This document shows positions 36,617 to 45,069 of a DNA stretch of 64,000 bases, piece by piece; the stretch's first letter is position 1; each line of letters opens with the position of its first letter. Source of the DNA: Saccharothrix sp. ALI-22-I (GTDB taxonomy: Bacteria > Actinomycetota > Actinomycetes > Mycobacteriales > Pseudonocardiaceae); the NCBI RefSeq assembly GCF_001984175.1, contig NZ_MTQP01000048.1:62001-126000 (forward strand), in the 5' to 3' direction. The notes under the pieces are model-generated. The model was not told the origin of the DNA. It searched no databases and worked only from the letters and a program-made list of their open reading frames with translations. Made by a program: the position numbers and the translations under genes.

Positions 36617-38275
36617 GTGACAGCAACTCGACTTCCCCGTCCCCGCAGGGCGGCAACGCTGTTGGCAGCAGGCATGCTGCTGCTGTCCGCGGTGACGGCG
36701 GTACTGCACGCGTCGTCCGCGCAGGCGTTGGAGAACGGAGTGGCGCGCACCCCGCCGATGGGGTGGAACTCGTGGAACACGTTCGGCTGCAACATCAACG
36801 AGACGTTGATCCGGCAGATGGCCGACGCGATGGCCGGCTCCGGGATGCGTGAGCTCGGCTACCAGTACGTGGTCGTCGACGACTGCTGGATGAACCCCAA
36901 CCGCGACTCGTCGGGCAACCTCCAGGGCGACCCGAGCCGGTTCCCCAGCGGCATGAAGGCGCTCGGCGACTACATCCACGCCCGCGGGTTGAAGTTCGGC
37001 ATCTACCAGGCGCCGCTGGCCGAGACGTGCGCGCAGTACTTCGACTCCTACCCCGGCGCCACCGGCAGCCTGAACCACGAGGCGCAGGACGCCCGGCAGT
37101 TCGCCGCCTGGGGTGTGGACTTCCTCAAGTACGACTGGTGCTCGCCCAGCGGGACGATCGACGACCAGGTGCGCACGTTCGCCAAGATGCGCGACGCGCT
37201 GGCCGCCACCGGGCGTCCGATCGTCTACAGCATCAACTCCAACAGCATCCACGACAAGACCGGGCCGCGTCGCGACTGGGGCGACGTGGCGAACATGTGG
37301 CGCACCACCGAGGACATCACCAACAAGTGGGACACCGGGCAGACCAACGGCTACCCGATGGGCATCCAGAACATCGTCAACGTCACCGTGCCGCTCGCCT
37401 CCTACGCCAGGCCGGGGGCGTTCAACGACCCCGACATGATGGAGGTCGGCCGCGGCGGCATGACCGACACCGAGATGCGCAGCCACTTCGCCCTGTGGGC
37501 GATCATGGCCTCACCTCTGATCGCAGGCAACGACCTGCGCAACATGAACGCCGCCACGTCCACGATCCTGAAGAACGCGAACCTCATCGCGATCAACCAG
37601 GACAGCCTCGGCCTGCAAGCCCGGCAGATCTCCAACGACGGAACCCGCCGCGTCCTGGCCAAGCGGCTGGCCAACGGCAACGTCGCGGTCGCCCTGTTCA
37701 ACCAGGGCGGCGGCACGACCACCGTCTCGACCACGGCGAGCGCGATCGGTCTGTCGGGCAGCTCGTTCACGCTGCGCGACGCCTGGACCAACGGCACGAC
37801 CACCACCTCCGGCGCCATCTCGGCCAGCGTCCCGGCGCACGGCACGGCGGTGTACGTCGTCAGCGGCGGCGGGGGCCCCGCGCCCACGTCGTTCTCCTTG
37901 GTGAGCCAGAGCTCCGGCCGCTGCCTGGACATCCCCGGCAGCACGCCGACCAACGGCGCCCTGGCCCAGATCTGGGACTGCAACAGCCAGACCAACCAGC
38001 GCTTCACCACCACCGCGGCCGGCGAGCTGCGCGCCTACGACGGCGCGAAGTGCCTGGACGTCTACGACCAGGGCACGGCCAACGGCACCGCCGTGACGTT
38101 GTGGGACTGCAACGGCCAGGGCAACCAGCAGTTCCGCGTCAACTCCGACGGCAGCGTGACGGCGGTGGCATCGGGCAAGTGCCTGGACGTCAACGGCGGC
38201 GCCACCGCCAACGGGACGAAGGTCATCATCTGGGACTGCCACGGCGGCACCAACCAGAGGTGGACCCGCACCTGA
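36617..38275 (+). CDS. Secreted alpha-galactosidase (GH27) with ricin-B domain
   Basis: This is a predicted extracellular enzyme that releases alpha-galactose from galactomannans and similar polymers. GTG 36617 follows GAGGAG. The first about 35 residues are a signal peptide (LLAAGMLLLSAVTAVLHASS, then AQALE). The GH27 barrel has the family opening GVARTPPMGWNSWNTFGCNI, the nucleophile Asp in VDFLKYDWC and the acid/base Asp in ARPGAFNDPDMMEVG. An all-beta C-terminal domain and a CBM13 trefoil (NQRF, NQQF, NQRW) complete 552 aa. The usual housekeeping partner genes are absent; it is part of the sugar-hydrolase cargo. Confidence 0.93.
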   Translation: MTATRLPRPRRAATLLAAGMLLLSAVTAVLHASSAQALENGVARTPPMGWNSWNTFGCNINETLIRQMADAMAGSGMRELGYQYVVVDDCWMNPNRDSSGNLQGDPSRFPSGMKALGDYIHARGLKFGIYQAPLAETCAQYFDSYPGATGSLNHEAQDARQFAAWGVDFLKYDWCSPSGTIDDQVRTFAKMRDALAATGRPIVYSINSNSIHDKTGPRRDWGDVANMWRTTEDITNKWDTGQTNGYPMGIQNIVNVTVPLASYARPGAFNDPDMMEVGRGGMTDTEMRSHFALWAIMASPLIAGNDLRNMNAATSTILKNANLIAINQDSLGLQARQISNDGTRRVLAKRLANGNVAVALFNQGGGTTTVSTTASAIGLSGSSFTLRDAWTNGTTTTSGAISASVPAHGTAVYVVSGGGGPAPTSFSLVSQSSGRCLDIPGSTPTNGALAQIWDCNSQTNQRFTTTAAGELRAYDGAKCLDVYDQGTANGTAVTLWDCNGQGNQQFRVNSDGSVTAVASGKCLDVNGGATANGTKVIIWDCHGGTNQRWTRT

Positions 38276-38294
38276 TCCTCGGGCGCGACCGCGG

Positions 38295-38567
38295 CAGTTC
38301 ACCCTGGACATCTGGGACCAAGCCCGGCACGGCGTGGACTACCTCCGGGTGTACGTGTCCAAGCAGGGTTACAACGCGACGACGACGCCGTTGGGCTGGA
38401 ACCACCTGGACCTGGTCGCGACGACCGGCCGTTCCGCGCCGTCGGACCACTACCGGGTCGCGGTGGACGCGGGTAGCCGCACCGGCCGCCACGTGGTCTA
38501 CACGATCTGGCAGGCCAGCCACTCCGACCAGTCGTACTACTTCTGCAGCGACGTCGTCTTCCAGTAG
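38295..38567 (+). pseudogene. AA10 lytic polysaccharide monooxygenase, C-terminal fragment
   Basis: Right after the GH27 stop the plus frame reads FTLDIWDQARHGVDYLRVYV, SKQGYNATTTPLGWNHLDLV and TGRHVVYTIWQASHSDQSYY, then FCSDVVFQ and a stop. This is the C-terminal half of an AA10 (CBM33) monooxygenase, including HVVYTIWQASHSDQ and YFCSDV. The signal peptide and the N-terminal catalytic His are absent, so it cannot be active. It marks a recombination junction at about 38.28 kb. Confidence 0.8.
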
Positions 38568-38575
38568 GCGAGCGG

Positions 38576-38613
38576 GGTTCCGTGCCCACCCGGACAGGGA
38601 TGGGCACGGAACC
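38576..38613. terminator. 13-bp stem terminator between convergent genes
   Basis: GGTTCCGTGCCCA pairs perfectly with TGGGCACGGAACC. It separates the AA10 remnant from the convergent secreted-repeat gene. Confidence 0.75.
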
Positions 38614-38622
38614 CGTCCGGCG

Positions 38623-40212
38623 TCACTGGTCGATGAACAAGCCCTGCCCGAGGCCGGAGCCGGAGGAGTCGTTGCCCGGTTGCACGGTCACGTTGTCGCC
38701 GCGCGCCGGGACGCCCACGACCGTCGGCTCGCCGTCCACCACGTAGGTGTCGTCGGTGGTCGCGCGGTCGAGGAACACGCCGAGGCCCTGGTTGTTGCCG
38801 AAGCCGAGGCTGCCCGCCCTGGTGCTCGGGTTCTGGATCGGGCCGACGAACTCACCGGCGAACGCGCCGTGGTAGCTGTCCGCGCCGGCGTCGTCGATCA
38901 GGATGCCGGTGGTTCCGGGCAGCACGTTGGCCGTGCCCTGGACGAACCGCGGGATGCGGTCGCACAGGCCCTCGCCCTCGTCGTCCCGTACGCCGCCCGC
39001 TCCCTCTGTCTGGTTGGGCGCGGAGGGGTTGATCGGTGCGGGCATGTAGTAGTCGTACGTGTCGGCGCCCGCCTGGTCGTGCAGCAGGCCGAAACCGCCG
39101 ACCAGCGCGAAGCCTTGGCTGTTGCGCACGGCGGAGTAGGTGTCGTTCCCGCCGTCGTCCGACAGCATTCCGACGCCGAAGATGTGGCCCGCGCCGAGCG
39201 AACCGGTCTTGCCGGTGTAGGTGTCGGCCGTGCCGCCCGAGTCGCGCAGGACGCTCACGCCGAGGAAGCCCGCGCCGCCGGTCATCATCCGGCGCACGAC
39301 CGGGTCGGTGGTGCAGCCGGTGTCGTGGTCCGGGGTCTCCTTGACGCCGTAGGTGTCCTGGCCCGCGAGGTCGAGCAGGACGCCGACCGCGGGCACGCAG
39401 TCCATCGCGGTCAGGCCGGGGATGGCGCGCTGGCAGCCCTGCGCGGGACCGGTGCCGCGCAAGCCCGTGACGGCGGACCCGGCGGGGGAGAAGTTGAGGT
39501 CGACCATGTTGCCGCCGGCGTTGTTGCGGTACGTGTCGTCGCCGCCGACGTCGATGATCAGCATGTAGTCGTGCGCGTAGGTGTTGTCGCCGCACGTGCT
39601 GCCGTCCAGCCGCAGCACGGGCCAGAGGTCGAGGTCGGTGGTGCCGGGCACGGCGCACGAGGCGACCGTGGGCTGGGACGCCAGGTCGTCCAGCGTGAGC
39701 TGCAGTTCGACCGTCCGCCGCCACACGGGCTCGGCGCACGCGCGGATCCCGGCGTGCGCCAAGGGGTCGAGGGCGCCGCCGGTCTTGAGCACGAGCGGCA
39801 GCAGGCCGGTCGGGATGGCCGCGAAGCGCGTCTCGGTGACCTGCTGACAGGTGGCCATCGCGGTGAGCAGGTTGGCCACCCGGCCCGCGACCTCGGTGGA
39901 GAGGCCGGAGGAGCCGATGGCCGCAGCGGCGTCCTGCGGCAGGCCGACCCCGGCGGAGAGGGCGGAGACGGCGGTGGCCAGCGCGCCGACCGGGTCGGCG
40001 GGCAACGGGGTGGTGATCGAGGTCGGTGCGCTCAACAGGCCCTCGTTGGGCTGGAGCCGGGTGCCGACGACGGGATTGACGGCGGCGATGGCCTGCCACG
40101 CTGAACCGCTCGCGGAAGCCGTGCCGTCGGCGGAAGCCGTGCCGTTCGCGGCGACGAGCAGCGCCACGCAGCCGGACAACGAGAGCAATGCTCGTCTTAA
40201 TCGTCTCGACAT
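38623..40212 (-). CDS. Secreted protein with G-x-D-x-Y repeats, function unknown
   Basis: This 529-aa exported protein has a signal peptide (RRALLSLSGCVALLVAANGT, cleavage after ASA) and an N-terminal helical region to about 190. The long C-terminal region repeats GGDDTY, GQDTYG, GTADTYTG, GGNDTYS, GADTYDYY, GADSYHG and TDDTYVVD at about 25-45 residue spacing. The repeat looks like a calcium-binding or beta-solenoid unit. Paired Cys residues (about 10 in total) suggest disulfides outside the cell. I cannot name a function. It is monocistronic and ends against a hairpin terminator. Confidence 0.75.
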   Translation of the reverse strand: MSRRLRRALLSLSGCVALLVAANGTASADGTASASGSAWQAIAAVNPVVGTRLQPNEGLLSAPTSITTPLPADPVGALATAVSALSAGVGLPQDAAAAIGSSGLSTEVAGRVANLLTAMATCQQVTETRFAAIPTGLLPLVLKTGGALDPLAHAGIRACAEPVWRRTVELQLTLDDLASQPTVASCAVPGTTDLDLWPVLRLDGSTCGDNTYAHDYMLIIDVGGDDTYRNNAGGNMVDLNFSPAGSAVTGLRGTGPAQGCQRAIPGLTAMDCVPAVGVLLDLAGQDTYGVKETPDHDTGCTTDPVVRRMMTGGAGFLGVSVLRDSGGTADTYTGKTGSLGAGHIFGVGMLSDDGGNDTYSAVRNSQGFALVGGFGLLHDQAGADTYDYYMPAPINPSAPNQTEGAGGVRDDEGEGLCDRIPRFVQGTANVLPGTTGILIDDAGADSYHGAFAGEFVGPIQNPSTRAGSLGFGNNQGLGVFLDRATTDDTYVVDGEPTVVGVPARGDNVTVQPGNDSSGSGLGQGLFIDQ

Positions 40213-40411
40213 GGTCGTATTCCCTCCGAACGTGGATCAGGGCGGCCGAACTATAGAGGCGGACGCCCTGATCCACACTCCGGGAAGCGGACGGCGTCTC
40301 GAATACCGCCGTTCGTTGCAGTGCTCGGCAGCCTTGCGCGTGCCCGTGCCGACGACCGGCCGATGCTCAGCCCGCCGCCCTCGTCACGGTGGCCGCGGTC
40401 GTCTTCTTCAT

Positions 40412-40765
40412 CCTGTGGGGTGCCGAAAGTCGGCCACATGGCCTGACCTGCGGTTAGGCTGCTGTGGGTTTGTACTCGTTGATCAGGCCGCCGAGGACTG
40501 GTCGGCGGCGTATCGAGGTGCAGCTCGGCTCTGTGATCGGCTGGTCTGGTCGCGGTGGTGCGAGCTGTAACGCCTGGTGTGGTCGGCGGTGGTTGTAGTG
40601 GGCCGCGTAGCGGTCCAGGACCGCTTGCAGGTGGTGTTCGTTGATGATGAGCAGTCGGTCGGTGACTTCGCGTCTGACGGTGCCGACGAACCGTTCGGCG
40701 TAGGCGTTGGCTCTCGGGCAGCGTGGTGGAATTTTCACGACCTTGATGCCGGTGTCGGAGGCTAA
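40412..40765 (-). pseudogene. 3' fragment of an integrase-core (rve) transposase
   Basis: The frame ASDTGIKVVKIPPRCPRANA, YAERFVGTVRREVTDRLLII, YAAHYNHRRPHQAL ... GGLINEYKPTAA is the C-terminal third of an IS3/IS481-type DDE transposase (final Glu region and the NHRRPHQAL motif). It has truncated the replication gene at its right. The same 3' end occurs at 47763-47936 and, more diverged, in the IS at 45070-46251. The gap 40213-40411 shows no gene. Confidence 0.8.
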
Positions 40766-41201
40766 AGGACGGTTTGGGCGTCGTGGTGACGCCCCCGTTG
40801 GTCTCTGTTGACGCCCCCGGACGCTTCTGCTGACGCCCCCTGCTGGTCAGTGGGGCGTCATCCTGACGCCCCTGGTCCGAGGCTGTGGACAACTTCGCGG
40901 ACAGGACGAGGTTGTAGACCTGGGGCCGTGAGTTTGCTTCCGGGATCTTGGCGTCGCGCACGCGCGTGTTGCCCAAGCGGATCAGGCCCGGCTCCTCCAG
41001 AGAGCGCAGCGAACGCTGGATGGTCCGCCGGGACAGTCGGGTGTAGCGCATCATGCGCTCGACCGAAGGGAAGGCATCACGGCCGTCAGGGCCTGCGTGG
41101 TTGGCGAGCGCGATCAGCGTGATCGCCAGCGTCGAGGCGTCCTTGCGGTCGGTGGGGATGGGGGCGTGGTTGAGTGCCCAGTCGATGGCCTCGATGCTCA
41201 C
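40766..41201 (-). pseudogene. Replication-type helix-turn-helix gene, 3'-truncated
   Basis: From GTG 41201 the protein reads VSIEAIDWALNHAPIPTDRK and continues with a winged-helix segment (FPSVERMMRYTRLSRRTIQR, SLRSLEEPGLIRLGNTR). It then has a Ser/Gly/Thr-rich tail encoded by GGGGCGTCA repeats. Such HTH proteins at the edges of actinobacterial integrative elements and phages act like replication initiators (O/DnaD-like); that role is inferred. The reading frame continues into the IS fragment, so the natural C-terminus is lost. It overlaps the upstream small gene by GTGA. Confidence 0.6.
40787..40872. repeat. Iteron-like TGACGCCCC repeats inside the replication gene
   Basis: TGACGCCCC(C) occurs at 40787, 40809 and 40831 (exactly 22-bp steps) and at 40864, with one inverted copy GGGGCGTCA at 40852-40860. 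Repeats within an initiator gene recall phage lambda ori inside gene O. Confidence 0.55.
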
Positions 41202-41503
41202 CAGGCACCGCCTGCGGTGCGGGCGCGGTAGAGGAGGCTGGCGACGGTGCCCACCACGGACGTGTCGTGGTCGGCCAGCCACTCGATGATGCGGCGGTCG
41301 TGCTCGCCCAGTTCGATACCGTCCAGCGGCTCCAGGAGAGCGGCGACGCGGTCGGTGTGGCGGCGAGCGCGCCACTGGCCGGTGTTCTCACCCGGCCGTC
41401 GGTCATCGAGATGCCCGACGTCTTCCATGTCGAAGGGTGGACGAAGGCGCTGCGGTGGCCGTCGAAGCGGCGTGGTGGATGTGGAGAAGTGGGTGGTGCT
41501 CAT
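41198..41503 (-). CDS. Small protein upstream of the replication gene
   Basis: This 101-aa protein from ATG 41503 has a basic, proline-rich N-terminus. Its C-terminal half (RHTDRVAALLEPLDGIELGE, HDRRIIEWLADHDTSVVGTV) looks like a helical bundle. Genes of this kind commonly precede the HTH replication gene in actinobacterial integrative elements. Its function is unknown. Its stop overlaps the next start (GTGA), so the two are coupled. Confidence 0.6.
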   Translation of the reverse strand: MSTTHFSTSTTPLRRPPQRLRPPFDMEDVGHLDDRRPGENTGQWRARRHTDRVAALLEPLDGIELGEHDRRIIEWLADHDTSVVGTVASLLYRARTAGGAW

Positions 41504-41656
41504 CGTGAACAGGACCTCTGGTGCTCGGGTCCCGTCTCACAGGCGTCTCACGAACCTGTTAGACGGGGCCGGAATGGAGGCCCTGACCTGGACTGCCGCC
41601 GGACTCGACCAGCCACAACGGACCTGAACGAACCACTGTGGACACCCCTTGTCCCG

Positions 41657-41701
41657 CTGGGGGTCAAGGGGTCGCAGGTTCAAATCCTGTCGTTCCGACG
41701 G
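41657..41701 (+). other. attR: outermost attachment core
   Basis: This copy of the tRNA-Pro 3' core has a single C-to-T change in the last stem, so the pairing of the acceptor is already damaged. About 48 bp to its right are nearly identical to the right flank of the 27.3-kb core. It is taken as the right end of the integrated DNA. Confidence 0.75.
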
Positions 41702-41708
41702 TCTGAAG

Positions 41709-41754
41709 AAGCCCGCTCGATCTGGAAGTTTTCCCAGGTCAGCGGGCTTTTTTG
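41709..41754. terminator. Terminator downstream of attR
   Basis: The AAGCCCGCT/AGCGGGCTT stem is followed by TTTTTT. It is a near copy of the hairpin at 27346-27390 and probably the original tRNA-Pro terminator. The stretch 41755-41990 holds no gene. It has a pair of GGTAAC repeats (41779, 41789) and two ACCAACGCCAAA copies. Confidence 0.75.
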
Positions 41755-41990
41755 TGCGCCGGTATCGATCTTGAATCGGTAACGGAACGGTAACTTCGCG
41801 ATCTTGGTGAACGCTGTTAAGGAGCGAAATCAGGAGCGGGTGGCTCCGGATCTTTGACCAACGCCAAATGGGGTCGCCTCGAACGGGTGAATCCGCCCAA
41901 CCAACGCCAAACATCACCCGCTGGAGTGAACCGGCGTCAAGCTCTCCCAACCGCCCGTATCCGGCCTGACCAGGGTCGTAGGCTCGCCGG

Positions 41991-42935
41991 ATGACCGGAA
42001 CCGACGCGATCGTGCGCAGGCTGCGGGTAACGGTGGCCGTGGTGGTCGAGGTGACCGATCCCGTGGCGTTGGAGCGGGCCGCGTTGCGGCACATCGACGA
42101 GGTCGACTACTGCGTCGACGACATCGGGCCGAGCGTCGACGAGGTGCGTGCTGAGGAGCGGGACAGGGTGCGCGGCGATGTCGAGGGCGCGTTGTTGGAG
42201 TTGGTCGATCCGTACCTGATGGTCGATGTCGAGGGCGTGGAGTTCTCCGGCTCCGAGTGCGAGGCCGTGGAAGTCGACGAACACGATCGCCCGGTCCCGT
42301 CGTGGCCGGACTTCGCCACCCTGTTCCCCGTGTGCGGATGCGACATGCCGGACTGCGACGACTGCGCGTCCGATCACGTGACCCCTCGGACGGCGGCGGT
42401 GCTGTGGGGGATGGCCGGATTGCTCGCCGACCACGCCTACGACGACGTGATCGAGCACGGCGACGACCCGGTGGAGCCCGACGACCCGATGTGGTCGGTG
42501 TTCGACGAGTTTCCCAGGATCACCTGGCTGCAGGACGCGATCTGGCGTCGGCGGGCGGCCCGCGCCTTCGACGATCTCGCCGCCGACCTGCTGGCGGGGC
42601 GATGGCCGCAGCCGACGTGCCCGGCCGAGGAGATGGCGTTGCACCTGATGCTGCGCTACGGCGAGGAGTTGGCGGACGACGGCACGTCCGGCCTGGACAC
42701 CCACTTCGCCCACCTGCCCGTATACGACAACGACCTGCAGTGGACGCTGCTCGCGGACGTGCTGTTCAAGGACCACGACATCCTCGAACTCTTCGACCCG
42801 GGCCGCGACGGCATCGAAGATCCCGACGACGAGCAGAACCGCAGCATCGGGATGGGCGACTACACCCCACCGGCCTGGTTCACGACCTTCGACCACATGA
42901 CACCACGCGACCCACGGCGCCCGTTCCGTCGGTGA
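41991..42935 (+). CDS. Hypothetical acidic protein
   Basis: This is a 314-aa soluble, strongly acidic protein. The first about 95 residues form a regular alternating strand/helix region. A Cys cluster CGCDMPDCDDC (about residues 118-128) may bind metal. The C-terminal half is helical and Trp-rich (ITWLQDAIWRRRAARAFDDL, YTPPAWFTTFDHM). No family is recognised. Being the first intact gene right of attR, it may be chromosomal. Confidence 0.7.
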   Translation: MTGTDAIVRRLRVTVAVVVEVTDPVALERAALRHIDEVDYCVDDIGPSVDEVRAEERDRVRGDVEGALLELVDPYLMVDVEGVEFSGSECEAVEVDEHDRPVPSWPDFATLFPVCGCDMPDCDDCASDHVTPRTAAVLWGMAGLLADHAYDDVIEHGDDPVEPDDPMWSVFDEFPRITWLQDAIWRRRAARAFDDLAADLLAGRWPQPTCPAEEMALHLMLRYGEELADDGTSGLDTHFAHLPVYDNDLQWTLLADVLFKDHDILELFDPGRDGIEDPDDEQNRSIGMGDYTPPAWFTTFDHMTPRDPRRPFRR

Positions 42936-42954
42936 GGCGGCGACGGGCTTGGGG

Positions 42955-43021
42955 CGAGCGACACTCTCGATACGGTGACATCTCGCGCTCTGCCAGCGAC
43001 GATGACTCTTCGAGCGGCACA
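42955..43021. repeat. Solo end of the IS at 45070-46251
   Basis: The stretch ending GCCAGCGACGATGACTCTTC plus GAGCGGCACA matches the right end of the 45070-46251 IS (46190-46250) with a few changes. No transposase adjoins it. The following 43022-43318 has coding-like codons ending in HPPHQDVRAAVRRA and a stop near 43222, but no identifiable gene. Confidence 0.6.
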
Positions 43022-43318
43022 GCATCGGATGGGCCGAAGTCGAGCAGGTCAAGCTCATGACGGGCACGCTCGCCGCCAGCGAGAACCTCTACGGCGGCGG
43101 CATGGCGGGCGAGGCAGGGGCCCGCCCCGCGCGCCGCCATCACCGCCGACCTGCGCGCCGCCGGCTTCACCCCGGTCCACCCGCCCCACCAGGACGTGCG
43201 CGCCGCCGTCCGACGAGCCTGACCGGGCGGGCCTGCCGGCCGATCGACCCCCGAGCCTGGCAGATCGAACCCCGAGCCTGGCCGGGCGAGTCTGCCGGCC
43301 GGTCGAACCCCGAGCCCG

Positions 43319-43795
43319 TCAGTGCCAGCCGCAGTGGTCGACCACCCGGCACAGCAGCACGGGCCCGTCGACGCGGCCCGACAACTGCTCGGCGGCACCC
43401 ACCGCGAACCGCTCCGGCCAGTTCACGCCGACCAGCTGGTACCGGCCCTCGTCGTCCGGCGGCAGCAGCACCTGGTACTGCTGCAACCCCGCCAACTGGA
43501 CGTTCGACGACGGCGGCCCCTGCTCCCAGGCGGCCAGTCGCCGGCCGCGGTGGAACAGCGCGAGCCGTTCCAGCGTGGCCAGCGTCGTGTAGCCCATCGG
43601 GATCGCCGCGTACAGCTCGTCCCCGGCGGGCTCCCGGTCGGGCGGGAACACCCGTGACGGCTTGGCCCGCGCCCAGTACAGCCGGCCCGCCCAGGGCAGG
43701 TCCGCGTCGAACGGGTTGCCACCGTGCGCCGGCCAGTCGTGCCCCAGGTGCTCGGGCGTCACCCGGTCGGACTTGCTGTTCGGGCTTCCGGCCAT
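43319..43795 (-). CDS. Hypothetical protein
   Basis: This 158-aa soluble protein from ATG 43795 reads MAGSPNSKSDRVTPEHLGHD..., with LPWAGRLYWARAKPSRVFPP and a C-terminal VLLCRVVDHCGWH. No known family or catalytic motif is evident. Its N-terminus overlaps the frameshifted end of the PIG-L gene by 37 bp, so it was probably co-transcribed with it. Confidence 0.6.
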   Translation of the reverse strand: MAGSPNSKSDRVTPEHLGHDWPAHGGNPFDADLPWAGRLYWARAKPSRVFPPDREPAGDELYAAIPMGYTTLATLERLALFHRGRRLAAWEQGPPSSNVQLAGLQQYQVLLPPDDEGRYQLVGVNWPERFAVGAAEQLSGRVDGPVLLCRVVDHCGWH

Positions 43796-44401
43796 GACCC
43801 GGATCCTACGTGGTCGTAGCCCTCGCGCCGCTCCGTGCTGTCCGCGACCCCAAGGCCGGGGTCGTGCGGCACGTGGTGGTCGGCCAAGGCCCTGCGGTTG
43901 CGAGGCGTGCGCGGCCAGGGCGCGTTGCTTGGTGGTCCAGGTGCTGCTGATGTCGACGACGGTGTGCGCGGGGATGGTGCCGTCGAGGGTGAGGCCGTTG
44001 TAGGTGTCGGCGGTGTAGACGCGACGAGGATGCCCGGTGGTGATGACCACCTCGGGCAGTGCGTTGAGCAGGACTTCGGCGATGCGTCGGTGGTCGGCGT
44101 GCACGTCGCGCAGCGGGTGGGTGATGACGACCTCGGGTTGGGTCTCGAGCAGCAGCTCGCGCGGGGCCGCCGTGGTGGGCTGCTCGAGCTGGTAGAGCCC
44201 GGCGCCGAGTACGGCCGCCCCGGCGGCGGCCTCGGCGGCGCGCGGTTCGGGATGGCGCGGGACGGCGATGGTGACGGCGGCCCCGGCGGCGCCGCACAGG
44301 GCCAGCGTGCCCCCGGCCCACAGTTCGGCGTCGTCGGGGTGGGCCATCACGGTAAGCACCGAGCCGGGCGCGGTGAACGCGGGCGTGGTCACAGGGGTCA
44401 C
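43759..44401 (-). pseudogene. PIG-L (LmbE-like) deacetylase, frameshifted near the 3' end
   Basis: The N-terminal part has the zinc motif VLTVMAHPDDAELWAGGTLA and the second site EVVITHPLRDVHADHRRIAE of PIG-L family N-acetylglucosamine deacetylases, such as those for mycothiol or antibiotic precursors. GC-rich third positions stay in frame up to about 43.90 kb (KQRALAAHASQ). They then move to another frame (ALADHHVPHDPGLGVADSTE, RREGYDHVG) that stops at 43759. A one-base indel or a sequencing error explains this. The original frame stays open into the next gene but has poor codon use there. Confidence 0.65.
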
Positions 44402-44471
44402 CAGAGCCCGAGCTTGTCGATGACCTCGGCGGGCTGACGCTACGGTGAGACCCGTCGAGCAGGAGGGGCCA

Positions 44472-44930
44472 GTGGACTTGGTCATCGACCCACCGCGAGC
44501 GGTGGGGCCGTTGAGGATCGGAATGCCGTTCGACGAGGCGGTCGAACTGCTGCGCTCCCTCGACGGGTATCGCTCCCCGAGTCCTGGACACAAGAGCTCG
44601 CCCGGGTTCGCGCACTACGAGTCCGAGCTGACCATCTCGCTCGGCCCTGACCGGGACGGGAGGGTGAAGGCCGTCGACCTCTACCGACCGGAGCGCGACG
44701 TCACCGTCCTGTTCGGGGACATCGCGGTGTTCGACACCCCTGCCGACGAGGTAATTCGGCGTCTTTCAGACATCACGCGCCTGGAGGTCGAGGGCGATGG
44801 GACCCACGTCGTGGCGCCGGACCTGCTCCTTGCTCTGGCGCGACCGTTCCGGTCCGACAGCGCCGAGGAGCATGAGGGGTGGTATTTCGAGTCGGTGCTT
44901 GTCGCTGCTCCTGGATACTACGACTCGTGA
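44472..44930 (+). CDS. Hypothetical protein
   Basis: This is a 152-aa soluble protein. GTG 44472 is chosen because AGGAGGGG lies just upstream (44461-44468). It begins VDLVIDPPRAVGPLRIGMPF and continues with a regular alpha/beta pattern (FDEAVELLRSLDGY, LTISLGPDRDGRVKAVDLYR). It could be an immunity-type or ligand-binding protein but I cannot assign a family. It is divergent from the PIG-L gene with 70 bp between starts; 44931-45069 is empty. Confidence 0.6.
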   Translation: MDLVIDPPRAVGPLRIGMPFDEAVELLRSLDGYRSPSPGHKSSPGFAHYESELTISLGPDRDGRVKAVDLYRPERDVTVLFGDIAVFDTPADEVIRRLSDITRLEVEGDGTHVVAPDLLLALARPFRSDSAEEHEGWYFESVLVAAPGYYDS

Positions 44931-45069
44931 CGGGTGCGCGACGCGACGCCGAGGGCGGCCTGAAGTCCGTGCTGGTCGGGACTTCGGTACGAGACATCGA
45001 CCGTTCGGGCGCGCGGTAACGGGAATCGCGCGATATACGTTGACGGCCCAGGCGAGATCTTCCTGGAGC

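Noticed and set aside
36429..36620. A 63-codon leader frame before the alpha-galactosidase.
   Set aside because: No ribosome site and no recognisable product; coding potential is weak.
37027..40104. A 1025-codon plus-strand frame.
   Set aside because: It crosses the GH27 gene out of frame and runs antisense to the secreted-repeat gene; the composition is Arg/Gln/Pro-rich shadow sequence.
40787..40872. CRISPR array.
   Set aside because: The repeats are only 9-10 bp with 12-bp intervals, one copy is inverted, and no cas gene is present.
41779..41915. Direct repeats GGTAAC and ACCAACGCCAAA right of attR as a second origin.
   Set aside because: There are only two copies of each and no adjacent gene that would use them; they are kept as possible integrase arm sites only.
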